Positions 25,824 through 37,702 of a stretch of 64,000 nt of DNA are shown in pieces. This DNA is from Trileptium ribeirensis (Eukaryota > Nematoda > Enoplea > Enoplida > Thoracostomopsidae), in assembly GCA_030248225.1 (NCBI GenBank), contig JASANE010019266.1, positions 1 through 64,000 of the forward strand, given 5' to 3'. The translations under genes were made by a program, and so were the position numbers. The notes beneath the pieces were generated by a model that saw only the letters and a program-made list of their open reading frames with translations, had not been told where the DNA came from and did not search any database. Position 1 is the stretch's first letter. Each line of letters begins with the position of its first letter.

Positions 25824-26645
25824 TAGGGCTGCACCGGTATCCGGCAGGGTACCGGATAATTTTTCTTGAATTTTTTGCAATACAGCATTAATATTTTCCA
25901 AGACTTCCCACTGGTTTGCAGACAGTAATTCGATGCCACTATCAGCTGAACGCAACGCCAAGGCCCGTTTCTGTTCCAAAAGACTGACAAACATATTGTG
26001 CAAAATAGAGTTCCAACGCGTTGGAACATATTGCACCAACTTTTTCTTAGGCAATTCTTACTGTTGCTAAATTTTCGCCAAATTACCACACGCTTTTGAG
26101 TAATGGTTGTAATGACCCACTATTCGTCTTCCAATAGATAGTTGTTTCCATCGGAAACAACTATGTGGGATATTTATGGCATCGTTTACGCATAACTGTA
26201 GACAATGAGCGTCACATGGCACTTGACTGATTTCTAAATATTTCATTGACACCCTCAAGCAGTGAGCGAACCTTAATTTTCATCAGTTCATTAATTTCGG
26301 AAATAACAGTTTCCCTGAATAACTTTCTACTTTGAATTACATAACGGCGTTCCAGGCAGTTTAGTAAATGTTTTTTACCAACATCTTCAACAATTGAATC
26401 ACATCGTTTCAGCAATTTTGGTTTGAATTATTTTGGCTTTTTCGCTGCTGATGTCCCATTGGAGCTAGCGCCAGAAACGTCCTTAGATCCATTTCTGCAG
26501 AGTTCCTTGTCTTGATGGCCAGGGTTTCTGTTTGTTTTTTAGACAAAGCTACATATTCAGAAGATTTCAAAATGTGTTGTCGCAAATGATTTTTCAAACC
26601 GCTTGTTCCGAAATCTTTGGGTGTTTTACCGCCACGAGAAATCAT
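25824..26645 (-). pseudogene. hAT-superfamily transposase remnant (ZBED-like)
   Basis: Read on the minus strand from 26645: a BED-finger end (GTSGLKNHLRQH), a linker (LALKTRNSAEMDL-like), then central pieces in shifted frames (VISEINELMK; PCDAHCLQLCVNDAI). The hAT block follows (QYVPTRWNSILHNMFVSLLE, then LSANQWEVLENINAVLQKI). Several frameshifts and a missing C-terminal dimerisation half make it non-functional. The order of motifs is that of ZBED/hAT transposases. Confidence 0.85.
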
Positions 26646-26893
26646 TTTGATGCAAGTGTTACCCTTTGCATGGGCAGCGGTACCGTTAGCAAGGAAAAAC
26701 TTGCCATATAGTCGACGAACTCATTACTTATAGAGTTTCTATGCTATTTGCTGTTTAGATATAAATATGTACTATTTCTTACTATTTATTTACCGCAATT
26801 GGGCTAAAAAATTCGCCTGTGTTGTTCACTAGAACAAATTGTGATTATCCGGTATTCGAAATCCGGCCATTTTGGCTATCTGTTACAGCCCTA
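25824..26893 (-). mobile_element. hAT element with degenerate BED/hAT transposase
   Basis: Starts TAGGGCTGCACCGG and ends CTGTTACAGCCCTA. The flanking 8-mers CTTGAAGC and CTTGAAAC differ at one position, as expected for an old hAT insertion. The 1070-bp interior holds broken minus-strand transposase pieces. It is inserted in a satellite-type repeat. Confidence 0.9.
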
Positions 26894-28875
26894 CTTGAAA
26901 CCCCATGAAAAGGTACAATATAGTCAAGTTGGACTCTATAAAGCAGACCTATCGTATCTAGCGTGCTCGATAACCTAATAGGCACTCATTGTAAGGTAAA
27001 ACAAGCAATAACACGGTGAAATTTGAGAAATCGCTATTTCTGATAAAGGATAGACGACCCAGAGCGGCCCAGATAGATTGGTGCCACAAAAAGCCTGTGT
27101 GGCGAGACATGGACTGCGATACCCTGGTATTCGTATGGCCAGATTTGGCAAAGACCCTTCTGTTTTTTGCCATTTTGACCCAGAACATGGAATCGGGGCT
27201 GTTCCGTTCAACTAAAGGCACATCGTCGTGAGTTTTGCTGTCGAACAAAAAATTGTCAAAATAGGTCCATCCAAACATGAATTATGAATGACAGGGAGAC
27301 ACACAAAAATATTACCATTTCCTTCCTAGCGCTGTCAGTGAAAGCTCCGCTCGCTTCCCTCGGTCCGTTTCAAATATTTCTCTCCCCACCCAAAACATCA
27401 CTAGTAACTCTATCGAGATTGCAGAACGTAGTGAAGCATGGGTACACCTACGCCTTTTGCATGCCCAGCCAATCAGGTCTCTATGTGGATCACACAATAC
27501 CGCACAAGTTCGAACAAAACTAATCAATTTTTTATCATTTTACTATGAGATAAAACCAACCAGAGAAAAAATTCGACAGCAAAGATAAAAATTAAAATGG
27601 GGCAAAAACCCATATGTTGATCCGTGACCCCGGAACCAGACCTAAAATCAAAAAAAAACGCTAATGCCGGTTCGAATGAGTCCAAGATTAAGAAAATCGG
27701 TTAAGTCGTTCTCGAGGTATGCCCGATCACACACACACGGAATTTAAAAGATTTCACTTTTGCAATACACAATTTCCATTAAGTTTCACTAAATTCTGAT
27801 GAAACAATCCCGTTTTTACAATATTTTTCAAGACTTGTCTTTTAAATTTATGTGTTTTTCGTCCTCGGCTTTGCTTTCCAATATGCTCGACATATATTTT
27901 GGTTATAGCGCCTGTCGTCAATACTTCTAACGTCATCGAACCTTTAATAATTTTGTTGTACAGCTTCATATAAACTTTTAAGCACTCTCCAATAATTATT
28001 CTATGCAATGTATATAATAATACCCTGCCTTTAAAGTTGTTGAAAAGCTTAAAATTTTGAAGTTCTTTATATCGAAATATTTCAGATCTTATTGACGCTC
28101 CGCAGTAATGATATTATACAAAACCTCTAGAAACCTGTAATTGTTAAAATGTAAAAGTTTCTAAAATGTAATCGTGTTGGATGTCATTCGATTTAGCCCG
28201 TCGAGACGAAGTGGCACAAAAATGAACCTGATCAAGCGACTCTTTCAAAAATGTGTGAACCCTTTTCTTTCTAATTGTTTACCAATAATTATTATAACAT
28301 TCTAAATTTAGAACAGGCGGAAAGAACAATGCAACATATACACATAAGTAACATAATATGCATACATATATACGCACGCTGGCTTCCACAAATACGGAAG
28401 GAGTCCCGGCCGTTACCCCTGGTAAATTTTGGCCCCCCTCGAAAATATACGCCCCAGTTTTTTACGTCATTAGAAATTACCCATGTTTTGTCTGATGGGC
28501 TATACATATGTGAATTCTTCATTATTTTGGCTACAAAATCGCCAAATTTTTCCGTGCGGGGTTAAAAATTACTAGTTTCCCCTTTTTAGTAAGCGCAATT
28601 ATAACCAATCGCTAGATTACTCATTGCTTCTGACGGTTATGGTACTTCACGGTCCCCACGTCAACTGAAGGACCCTCCATGAACTAAGGAATCGATCTCC
28701 CAGGTATTTTCGGTTCACACAGTTCTGAATTCGACAGACCCCCAGTTCACGCCCCCGGTATAATTTTGGTAGTATGGAGAAGTCAGACGGGTATATTGTT
28801 GATCCTGTGGAACCGGGTCGTAAGCAATGTGAACACGGCCTAGGTGCGACCTTTGAATGAATCTTTAAAACGTAC

Positions 28876-29096
28876 CGACACGGATTGATTTGAATAATAA
28901 TTGTAAGACCGTGATCGCTGTTGTTGATGATTCATATGTGCCACAGGTGTCGACGGTAATGGCGTTGCACCACCTTCTGCCGCGATTGCATAATACGACA
29001 ATTCTGCGCCAGATTGATCATTCCAGGCTGCAGGGAGATTGCGATAATTTTGGCAGATACCCCGTGTATTATCGTAGGCTGCTGTTAGACTTTCGC
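28876..29096 (-). CDS. DOK7: Dok-7-like exon 9: tail with clustered tyrosines
   Basis: 221 bp, phase 1 in and phase 0 out. The acceptor is TTTGCTCTAG|GC and the donor is TCG|GTACGT. It was found because exon 8 ends in phase 1 and this stretch reads on without stops. Encodes AAYDNTRG, CQNYRNLP, ELSYYAIAAEG, then an HQQQ run and SRSYNYYSNQSVS. Seven tyrosines lie in 73 codons, consistent with an adaptor tail carrying phosphorylation sites. YDN and YRN would suit Grb2-type SH2 domains (Y-x-N), by analogy only. Confidence 0.8.
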
Positions 29097-29908
29097 CTAG
29101 AGCAAAGCAAGAAAGAATTGTAAACTAAAATATTTTGTATATTAGTTAAAATAGCAGATTTATATAATCTGGTATATTGTACATAACGTAATTTGTAATG
29201 GACACTACTCTACGTTACCAATCCCTGCGTTCCACCCGGGATCAAATAACATTCCTCACTATCTTGGTTATGGCCCCGACGACGAATCCGCCGTTGTGGG
29301 ATTGAGAATGCACATGACTGTCCTGATGCCTGGATGAAATAGTCTTGTGTCCGGCAGCACGACGCCTGGCAACATGACAATAAAAAAGCTTAAATAAATT
29401 CATTAATTTAGGTGTACCCCAAATCTATAAGTAGAATTAATTTCGATAGCGAATGAACTCTGTTCGACATCCCAGATTTGATGAAAGGTAATGAGCTGGT
29501 CCATTTCGTTTAAATGGAAACTAATTAGTCATATAAAACTTTTTTTGGGTCGACACGTGTGTCTGGCCCCAAATATTTTTACGTAAACCCAAAAAAATTG
29601 CTGGACCCAGAGCAGTTTCGGCTTCGGAAACATAGGGTTGCTAATTAATTCTATTACAAAGTGCAGGCTTTCTGCCGTTGATTCTTACATGTATATAAAG
29701 TTGATTGCTGCTGCTTTCATGGATGACCCTCATCGTTCTTCTGGTTTGGACAGGCAGAGAATAATTTATGTATTCGTAATTATGTAATAATATAAAATTG
29801 CGTCTCGTAATTACGTTTCTTTATTGTGTAAAAATTCGTGAAATTCTCGAGCCAAAAATCGTAAGTCTGGGCCCAGGGTCCGTTTTGGAAAAAACCCTGG
29901 CTGATATA

Positions 29909-30239
29909 CAGTTACAATCAGAATTAAGTGCTCAAAAATCGATCGAAGCTTCGTTCGATTTCGATCGTTTGCGTTTAAACGAAAATCGATCGTTTAAACG
30001 AAAGTCGATTAATTTAACGAATTTCGATTGCGTCAAAATAAAAAAATAATTTAATAAAAAATGTTAGTTCGCGTTTAATTTAACGAATTTCGATTGTGTT
30101 GAAATAAAAAATATTTTAATAAAAATGTTAGTTTGCGTTTAATTTAACGAATTTCGTTTAAACGAAGATCGATCGATTGCGTTTTCGTTCGATTTCGTCT
30201 GCGTTCGATTTTATAAGCACTTAATTCTGATTGTAACTG
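29909..30239. mobile_element. Mariner-like MITE with CGATCG/TTTAACGAA-rich interior
   Basis: TA on both sides. Left end CAGTTACAATCAGAATTAAG and right end CTTAATTCTGATTGTAACTG are perfect inverted repeats extending about 27 bp. The interior has repeated TCGATCG and TTTAATTTAACGAATTTCG words. 331 bp, in the intron between exons 8 and 9, about 400 bp downstream of exon 8's donor. Confidence 0.9.
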
Positions 30240-30636
30240 TAGTAACTCTGTAAATTGCATTTCAGACTGCTTTGCGATACTATTCATCTGGGTACCAATC
30301 GGACACCATTGCAACGATATATAACGTAGCGTGACAGGAGTGCCATACTCTTCTTCAATGGTTAATCGTGACCTCTTACTACAACAATATGAATATCGTT
30401 ACTATTTTTGCCAAATCGTAGAGCGTGTTTCGGTATAATTTTTGAAAAGGAAGCCGAAAGCAAAATGATCTGATGAATTGGCAGATTCTTAAATTCGATG
30501 GCCGTGAGGAAGCAGTATGAATAAATCATGACAAGTAGTGTCTTGGCGTGTCGTCAGATTTTAGATGGAGCCGATGCAAACCGCGTAACAAAAGCGGCGG
30601 CAGTTAGCGAAGACGATTAAACGAGTAAAATCATAC

Positions 30637-31066
30637 CTTTATCAGAATCATAAATACTTCCCGACAGTGTTGTCAATACAGTCGACGCAGTATAGCCACC
30701 CATTGACGCCCGTCGTTGTGTTACCGAAGTCTTTGATGAGACCAACTGAGGTGCTGTCAATGAATAACGTTCCTGCTCAGCGGCCCGTTGCACTCCGAAG
30801 GTTGTACCCATTTCTTCAAGCACCAAATCACCTGGATTCACTAAATGACGTTGACAGCTCGATATCCCTGGATCGTCAATCTTACTATCGTAGATCGAAA
30901 ACCGGCCACGAACTGGTTGATCAAGTTGGTAGCGCCAGTTTACAGCACGATTAATTGTGGTATGTAGAGATGATACATCAATATGGTTATTGTCAGGTGT
31001 AATTTCGCTTCTTGTTCGTCGAAAATTGAGCCGAAGTTTATCACAGCCGACTGTTGCTGCTGGTTG
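30637..31066 (-). CDS. DOK7: Dok-7-like exon 8: tail with several Tyr motifs
   Basis: 430 bp, phase 0 in and phase 1 out. The acceptor is GTGTTTCAG|CAA and the donor is AAAG|GTATGA. Encodes 143 residues with tyrosines in WRYQLDQ, FSIYDSKIDD, ERYSLTAP, GGYTAS and GSIYDSDK. Two of these are I-Y-D-S followed by acid or lysine, a plausible kinase/SH2 site pattern. The N-terminal LNFRR segment echoes exon 7. No folded domain recognised. Confidence 0.85.
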
Positions 31067-31199
31067 CTGAAACACAGACAAATTTAAGGCCTAATCATAC
31101 AAATTACAGTATACTAGTACAATATTACAATGAAAAACGAAGCTACCGAAAGCACACCATATACTGAATTTGATAACATCAGTGATAATTATACTAGTG

Positions 31200-31400
31200 C
31201 AGACACGGACAGAAATAAGTGCACAAAAAACGAACGTAACAACGTTCATTTGAGTTTACCTTCGTTCACAAACAAATGTAAAACATTCTTTCAAAGACAT
31301 GATAAATTTCGGACGCGTTTACGTTCGTTTGTAAATGCAAATTATTACGTTCGTTTGCGTTTCAGCTTCGTTTTTATGCACTTATTTTTACTCGTGACTG
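31200..31400. mobile_element. Mariner-like MITE with GAACGTAA-rich interior
   Basis: Left end CAGACACGGACAGAAATAAG and right end CTTATTTTTACTCGTGACTG are imperfect inverted repeats of the same family as 24985-25279. The interior is rich in AACGTTCATTT and TTTACGTTCG words. Flanking dinucleotides are TG and CA, not TA. 201 bp. Confidence 0.75.
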
Positions 31401-31439
31401 CAGCCAAGGTGGTAAATTCTGAGTGTTGAATATGCAATT

Positions 31440-33130
31440 TAGAGCCACGTACACAGCTACATTAATTAAATATCTACCTACAAAATGCGTTGAACATCAA
31501 ACATGTTTTTGGGATAATGCTAACTTTTAGTAGTCCACCTAACAGGCCAACAAGTTTCAAAAATTGCTAAAAATCATCCCATGTAAAATGCGGAATTTTT
31601 GTGGCAGCAAAATCGGTCCTTCGGTATAAAACTAAAAACATTGGATACATATAGCTAGTTTTTTTAATTTTGGACATGCAAAGATCTAACTATTAGGAAT
31701 GGTGACAGGCCTGCATCGATCACACTGCTCTCAAGGGAAATAAAAAAACCCAAATCACAAAATCTTCAAATTAAGTGCACTCGCACACCAGGTGGCATCG
31801 AGGCATCGAGAAATAATCGAAAAAGACCCCAGCAGGCGACCCTAAGAACCTAAAGAAACGAAAAACACACATCCGAAATGAATCACTAGACAGATAGGTT
31901 CGACCGGAAAAAATATGAAAAAGACGAATATTTCCTTAATTTATTGTAGGAATGTGACGGAAAATTGTGGTTTCTCTTCTTTTCACTCACAGACAACCTT
32001 ATTAAGGTTTGTGGTTTCCCTCAGAGAAACCACGACTTTTGAAGAAAAAGTATAAAAAAATTACAAAATATAGCACACAGTTGAAAATTACAAGTACCTT
32101 GCAAGCAAGGATGAAACGGAGCTAGCATGGCCTGTAGGCAGTAATACCATGGCATTCAAAGCACCGAAAAACCCTATAATGGACGATTTAAACACCCTGA
32201 AAGAATGACATGAAAGACCAACAGAAGACAGACCATATTTAGGAAATCTGGTTGATCGAAACTTAGATCTGTTATGTTGATGCTTAAATAACACAACCAC
32301 AGTAGTTAGCGTAGCGAACCCCACACAGATAATTATAAACGCACTGAAAGCAACGCACAGTCAAACAACGTACTACATGCCATATCAGGGAAATGGCCTC
32401 GTCGACTCCCAAGCCTTAGAAACGCAGAAAACATGAAATATAACCATGCTGGCTCTAGATAACAAATCAATCGTTTTCAACGTATTTTATAACCTAGCTC
32501 AATCGTTGTGAAGTAAAACACTCAACAACATGCCAAAATTTGAGGAATGCACTTAGCCTTCCATGAAACGGCACATAACTTTCATATAGAACAAAAAATA
32601 TTGTCGAAATCCATCCACCACGAGAAAAGTTATGAGTTCCACCGACAACCGAAAAATACACGATTTTGCTCCTGATATCCTTAGTGGAAAATCCGCTCAC
32701 TACCTTTCAATAAACACGTTGGCAAGATGTAACAATATTGGACGCTCATATGAAATACTTATACTACATGTGACAGCAAGTATTATTATATCACAAAATA
32801 ATAATTTTTTAGTCATAACTTTCTATATAAGACTTTGTCGTCCGTTATTGCAACATTAAGATATACGGCGTACTAATGAGAAATTAGTACAACCAAAGCA
32901 GTCAAAATCATCTATATCATAATTCCATCTACAGACCAAAAAAATTGTAACGTCTCCCGGTTTCTACCAAAACATAACCGTGGGGGCGGTCTTTGGACTC
33001 CTCTTATAGGGCCCGGACACCAAGCAGGGCGTTGAATGCCGCAGGGCGCCTCAGATAAGGCGCTTATGTTTTATCTATAGCGAAGTGTCGAAATTATCAT
33101 TAAAACTCTGAACGTTAATGGTTTTATAAT
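31440..33130. other. Intron sequence with a truncated satellite-family piece
   Basis: In the intron between exons 7 and 8. About 32090-32560 shares GAAACGGAGCTAGC with 18165-18180 and GGAAATCTGG.., AACCTAG..GTTGTGAAGTAAAA words with the satellite-bearing family, but is more diverged. A GC-richer patch at 32990-33060 has no recognised content. No gene seen. Confidence 0.45.
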
Positions 33131-33350
33131 ACATTGATGGTTAATAGTATGACACTTCCCTGCACTCACATGCTACCCCGTGTTTGATGATACGGGCGTT
33201 TTCGGCATTACCCCCCAGTTTTTTTTGGAGGGGGGGGGGGGCGGGGAGTACGTCGGAGCCCCAATTTCTGGGGGGCTCGGTTTATAAGCAGCTTCCCACA
33301 AATTGGGGGGTACCACCTACCCCCCCCCATCAAAAAAAAATAAAAAAATA
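33130..33350. repeat. Partial copy of the GGGAAGAG TIR element, G/C-run rich
   Basis: TATGACACTTCCCTGCACTC and CCCCGTGTTTGAT match the end of the 57392-57863 element. Long G and C runs (12 G at 33229-33240) follow, as in that element. The other end is not recognised. Confidence 0.6.
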
Positions 33351-33749
33351 TATAACTAAAACTAAACATACGTATAACTTAAGATTGAGGAGAATTAATG
33401 TAAACATTTAGTACACAGAAAAAATGAATTTAATATCATAGATTTAGTTGAACATGTCTAACCCATTCATCGAACCCACCCGTCCATTAATTGTTGTAAC
33501 TTAAAAAACTTATTCTCTAACCCATTCAACAATACAATTCTAACAAATCATTGTTTAACCCATTCATCGAGCCCACCCATCCATCAACTGTGATGATTTA
33601 TTGAGAACAAATAACCAAACTTTAATTACGGAACGTTTAGTCAGTCCCCAACATGGATACTTCATAAATGACGCTATTTCAGTCAGTACAATTGCCTTAA
33701 ACTAGTCCCGAATATCAGTTCCACAAAACAGGTCCAAAGGTCGGCCGGC

Positions 33750-34170
33750 GCGCTCAGTTAGATGATGATGATTATTTTTCATCAGAGTCCCATAAATGAG
33801 ATAAACTGTGGTACTGCTCGCACAGTTTCTGACTGCATTACAGATATGTTACAAATGTGGGCTGATTACGTTTACAATCGCACTGGATATTTATATTAAC
33901 CATGCAAACATATTTCTGAATTGTGTTCTACTTACGTTTCACAGGACAATTTGAGGAGTTAATCTTTTCTTTTGTTTGGTTGTGTTGGAACTTGATCATT
34001 GTGTATACATAATGTATGTTTGAACCACAGAACAAGTAAAAATGTGGACAACTTTACACAAAATTTTTAAATCGGATTTCCGGTTCCGTTATGGTTTTTG
34101 CATTTTTCTATAATCGCAACCAGAACACGATTTTCGGCGAAACCGGAATCATACACGCTAGCTCAATAAA
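33750..34170. repeat. Degraded partial copy of the CGGAATTCCGG hAT MITE family
   Basis: Shares CAGTTAGATGATGATGAT, ATAAACTGTGGTACTGCTCG, TTGATCATTGTGTATA and TTCCGGTTCCGTTATGGTTTTTGC with 36480-37510 and 53990-54560. Termini and target duplication are not preserved. Confidence 0.6.
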
Positions 34171-34584
34171 ATAATGTTTCAGATATAAGGACTGGCCATT
34201 GCGGACTAGGCAATAGCTGTGGAAAGATTAGTTTTGTTTTGCTTGTTAAATTTATGGGATATTGGTTCGTTAGGTGCAAATGTGTTATGGAGTCTGAAAT
34301 AACGTCTACGAAAAATTATTTTAATTACCGTCAGTTATGGCATCAAACGCAAGATATTACAGCCACACTTTTCTTTACTGATATAAGCAATGTTGTAAAC
34401 TTCCAAAAGATTGATGATGAGGCGTTGTCAAGACATCAGTATTGAAAAATTTAGTGGTATTAGTTTGCGAAAAACGTAATATTTAGTTTTATCAAATGAA
34501 CGCTGGAAAAAATGTCATTACTGTAAATTCCATACTAGGCAATAGAATGTAACTGCAAAGTTAAAGCTACAGAAAAGAACATAC

Positions 34585-34767
34585 ATTCTCAGCTGAGTCT
34601 TCTTTCGATTCTACAAAACCAATAACGGGAGAGTGATTTTTCGAATAAGTGACTCCCATAAGGTCAATAATTGGGTCAAGCTCAGCGTGTCCACGTCGGA
34701 AGCGTAGCTGTTGATTTGCCACACTGCAATTCGCCGGCACAGCTGCGCTCATAACGGACGTATTATT
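34585..34767 (-). CDS. DOK7: Dok-7-like exon 7: tail segment with LRFRR motif
   Basis: 183 bp, a symmetric 0-0 exon of 61 codons. The acceptor is ATTGTTTTAG|AA and the donor is AAT|GTATGT. It carries LRFRRGHAELDPIIDL (residues 526-541), which resembles LNFRRTRSEITPDN in the next exon and so may reflect an old internal duplication. A tyrosine sits in GVTYSKNHSP. No domain recognised. Because it is symmetric it could be skipped without a frameshift. Confidence 0.75.
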
Positions 34768-35480
34768 CTAAAACAATTTAAACACGTAAAAATGAACATT
34801 AAGCCCTCGAAACGATTCGGCTCAAAATCGATTATAGAATAAACGAACTGATTACGTAAACCCGCATGCTATATTTATGGTACAAAACTATTCGTGCGTC
34901 CAGATCACAAACGGAAATAAATAAAGTTCAAATAAGCAATAGCATGTGAGAAGGCCTTGAAATCGAAACTGCAAATTATTAAAAATACACCAAACGTCCA
35001 CGAAATACCGTGATATGTAGCAAGTATGATGCATAGAAGGAATTGGATTAACATTTAGCCTGAACAAGTAAATCAAATGATATTAGCGTCAGTACATTAA
35101 ATCACGCACATAGACCTCTATAAACTGAGCAGCAGAGCCAATATTTCTGCTCTGGGCATCGAAATATGGCAACTGCGCCACTAGACTATCACATTGAAAA
35201 TAGAACTAACGTGCAATAATTATCATTCCCTTGTCTAAGCATGGTAGGCACGTCAGTACCACAAAGGCAACTGGAATTCTAATTCCGAAAGTTCCTGTCC
35301 ACGGCATAACAGTTGTTAGAAATTTTGTCTGACTGCTTATGCCTAATTTTTACTTAGACTTAATTAACGCACACTGGAAAACAAAAGTTTCAAGATTCAT
35401 TGCTTCAAACACTCCTGTTGTAAAACCAGTTTTTTGACACCATACAGATAATTGAAATTTTAGTTTAACTAATCTCTGAT

Positions 35481-35672
35481 TATAATAATATCAAAAGTTT
35501 ATCATGAACTTTTCATAATAAACTACATAATCGCTGAAACATAATAATATCAAGACTTCATCATGAGCTTTTCATAATACACTACATAATCTTTGAAATA
35601 TAACATCAAGAGTTCATCGGCAACTCTTAATAATAAACTACATTCGCTGAAATATAATAATATCATTCATTG
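35481..35672. repeat. Tandem array, about 58-bp unit, 3.3 copies
   Basis: The unit runs ATAATAATATCAA, GACTTCATCATGAGCTTTTC, ATAATACACTACATAATC-type words. Units diverge by roughly 10-15 percent by eye. AT-rich minisatellite in the intron before exon 7. Confidence 0.8.
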
Positions 35673-35818
35673 TACAACTGTTATTTTGTTGTCAAGGTTG
35701 TCGCTATTTTTCATTAAACGCGAGCCATAAAATTTGTGAAAAATTAATTTTTGCAGGTAATATTGTTGTGAAGTTCTAAAAAGAAACTGCATCAAAGTCG
35801 GCACACTCACCCGAGTAC

Positions 35819-37568
35819 CAGGAAAAACCGGAACCGAACCAGCAACCGGAACCGGTCATTTATACCGGATCCGGAACCTGGTCTTCGTAACCTATATAGT
35901 AAATCGTACTATAGTAAAACAGATAAAAGAAGAAATTAAGGTATAGTGGATTTAAAATGTATTAAAAATAACTTTTACGTTAAACTTAATGTATTGCGAT
36001 GGCATATATAAAACAGAGGTATAGATCCAGATACTCATACTCACTGTCCACGGTAAGAACAAGAACACCATCACAAAGACAACTACTGTAGCAAACTGGA
36101 ATTCAGGGCTACACAAATGTGAACCCATATCCGCTACATTGCCTTTCTGTAATTTTGAAGATGCTGAGGAAGCCAATAATGTTTATTTATCGAGCAATAT
36201 GTCGGTTTTTGGACACACAGAGCAAAAATATCTTCCACTATACGCACTTTCGTATAGTGTTTCAAATTCAATGTGCTTGCAACGCATGAAGCGTAGATTA
36301 AACACTTTCAACATGTCTCCAGTCGTCTATCTTTACTACACATACATTTGTTACATGTTGTTCTGTAGGAAACTTGAAATTATTGGTTTATATGATTCAA
36401 AGAGAAATAATAGAAGATAATTTTCTGAAATAGTGGTCAGAGACACTGTTTAGGCTAGTGTTGGGCAAACAGTGCCCGTCAGTTAGATGATAATAATAAC
36501 TTTCTAATCAGAATTATGCTATGACTCAGACAAACTGTGATACTGCCCGCACAGTTAAAAAAATACAGTTCACCGGGGTTATTTTAGAGGGGGTAAGGGG
36601 GGGGCGACCCCAAGGATCGGCTTCCCCCCCCCCTCCCGGCGAGCTCCCCCTAGACACCGACCCTACTTTTTCGCAAAAACGACCCCTTAAAATTTACGTT
36701 TTTTCAAAAACTTGACCGCTTAAGGGGTCACTAGAAAATTTCTAACTAATATACACCCATATCGTAGGCTAAACGATCAATTATTTGGTCACCAAACCTA
36801 AAATATGCATGTATACTATGTATTATGGCCAACAACTGAAAAAAACCAGCGCCACAGAGGTATGTTGGGACACCTGAAAGAAAAAATGTATTAATTTTTA
36901 TAAAATTACTGATTTCCGAAATGACCCTTGCTACTGACCCCTTAGGGGTCAGTGAATTTTTCCGTTTACTGACCCCTATCTGGGAGGGCCTAAAATAACC
37001 CCGGGTTCACTGTCAAGAAAGCAGTTTGTCACCTTTGTTGCAGATAACGTTACTTTGCTTCAATGTAGACTGATTTACAAAGTTTACAAGCGCACTGGCT
37101 GGTGCTTGACGCAATTTATGTTATCCAAGCTCAAGGCTAAGTACTTCTACGTAATCCATACTCTATTACCGAGTTGGACCGATTTAATTCGAACATTCCC
37201 CGCAGACTTGTGAATGTGTAAAATAGCTGTTACAAGCATCGATATGGCTTTGTTTTGTTAACAAATTCCTGCAGGTTACGATAAAAAATTCCTACTTAAA
37301 TTATGCGTCCTACTTAGGTTCCACACAGCAAATTTCTGAATTAATCTTTTGTTTTGCTTGGTTATATAGGAACGTGATCATTCTATATATGGACCTGTGA
37401 GCCGTATATATGTATATATATGTTGGGACCACAGATGATGCAAAAATATGGAAAATTTCAAACAAAATTTTTAAACCAGAATTCCGGTTCCGGTATGGTT
37501 TTTGCCCTTTGCCGGAACCGCAACCGGAACATGATTTTCGCCGGAACCGGAATTCCGGTTACGCCCTG
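35819..37568 (+). mobile_element. hAT MITE, CGGAATTCCGG family, copy with nested element
   Basis: Begins CAGGAAAAACCGGAACCG and ends CCGGAATTCCGGTTACGCCCTG. Flanked by CCGAGTAC on both sides, a perfect 8-bp hAT target duplication. It shares its body with 53487-54636 and 41299-42094. A different TIR element (36573-37004) sits inside. Open frames in it (such as 36139-36420) are not conserved between copies. Confidence 0.92.
36573..37004. mobile_element. 432-bp nested TIR element with 5-bp duplication
   Basis: Perfect 15-bp terminal inverted repeats CCGGGGTTATTTTAG / CTAAAATAACCCCGG. Flanked by GTTCA on both sides (36568-36572, 37005-37009). The empty site is visible in the related copy at 54073-54085 (AATACAGTTCACTGTC), which proves the insertion. 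The interior has long G and C runs and repeated TGACCCCTTA / TAAGGGGTCA words. No coding capacity; superfamily not identified. Confidence 0.9.
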
Positions 37569-37702
37569 CCGAGTACATTGTGTTAGAAAAATATTTTTGA
37601 TGAAAAGTTAACGCGACGGCCCATGTAGTGCGTCAGGATTCTGCACGCGGTCAGAAGCAAAACTCAACCGCACTCAACCAGGTTAAAGTGAAACAAACTT
37701 AC

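Larger units (their letters stand above)
24906..27766. mobile_element. Satellite-bearing dispersed element, copy with two nested insertions
   Basis: The low end on the minus strand reads TCGCTTTCGAGATACTAA before T (stem-loop then CTAA). It continues through CATTTTTAAGTTATTTTGTT, shared with 18185-18215, the 185-bp-type units, the 26960-27300 module and the GATCACACA..GGAATTTAAAAG end module. A mariner-like MITE (24985-25279) and a hAT element (25824-26893) sit inside it. Removing them restores continuity with the other copies. Confidence 0.6.
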
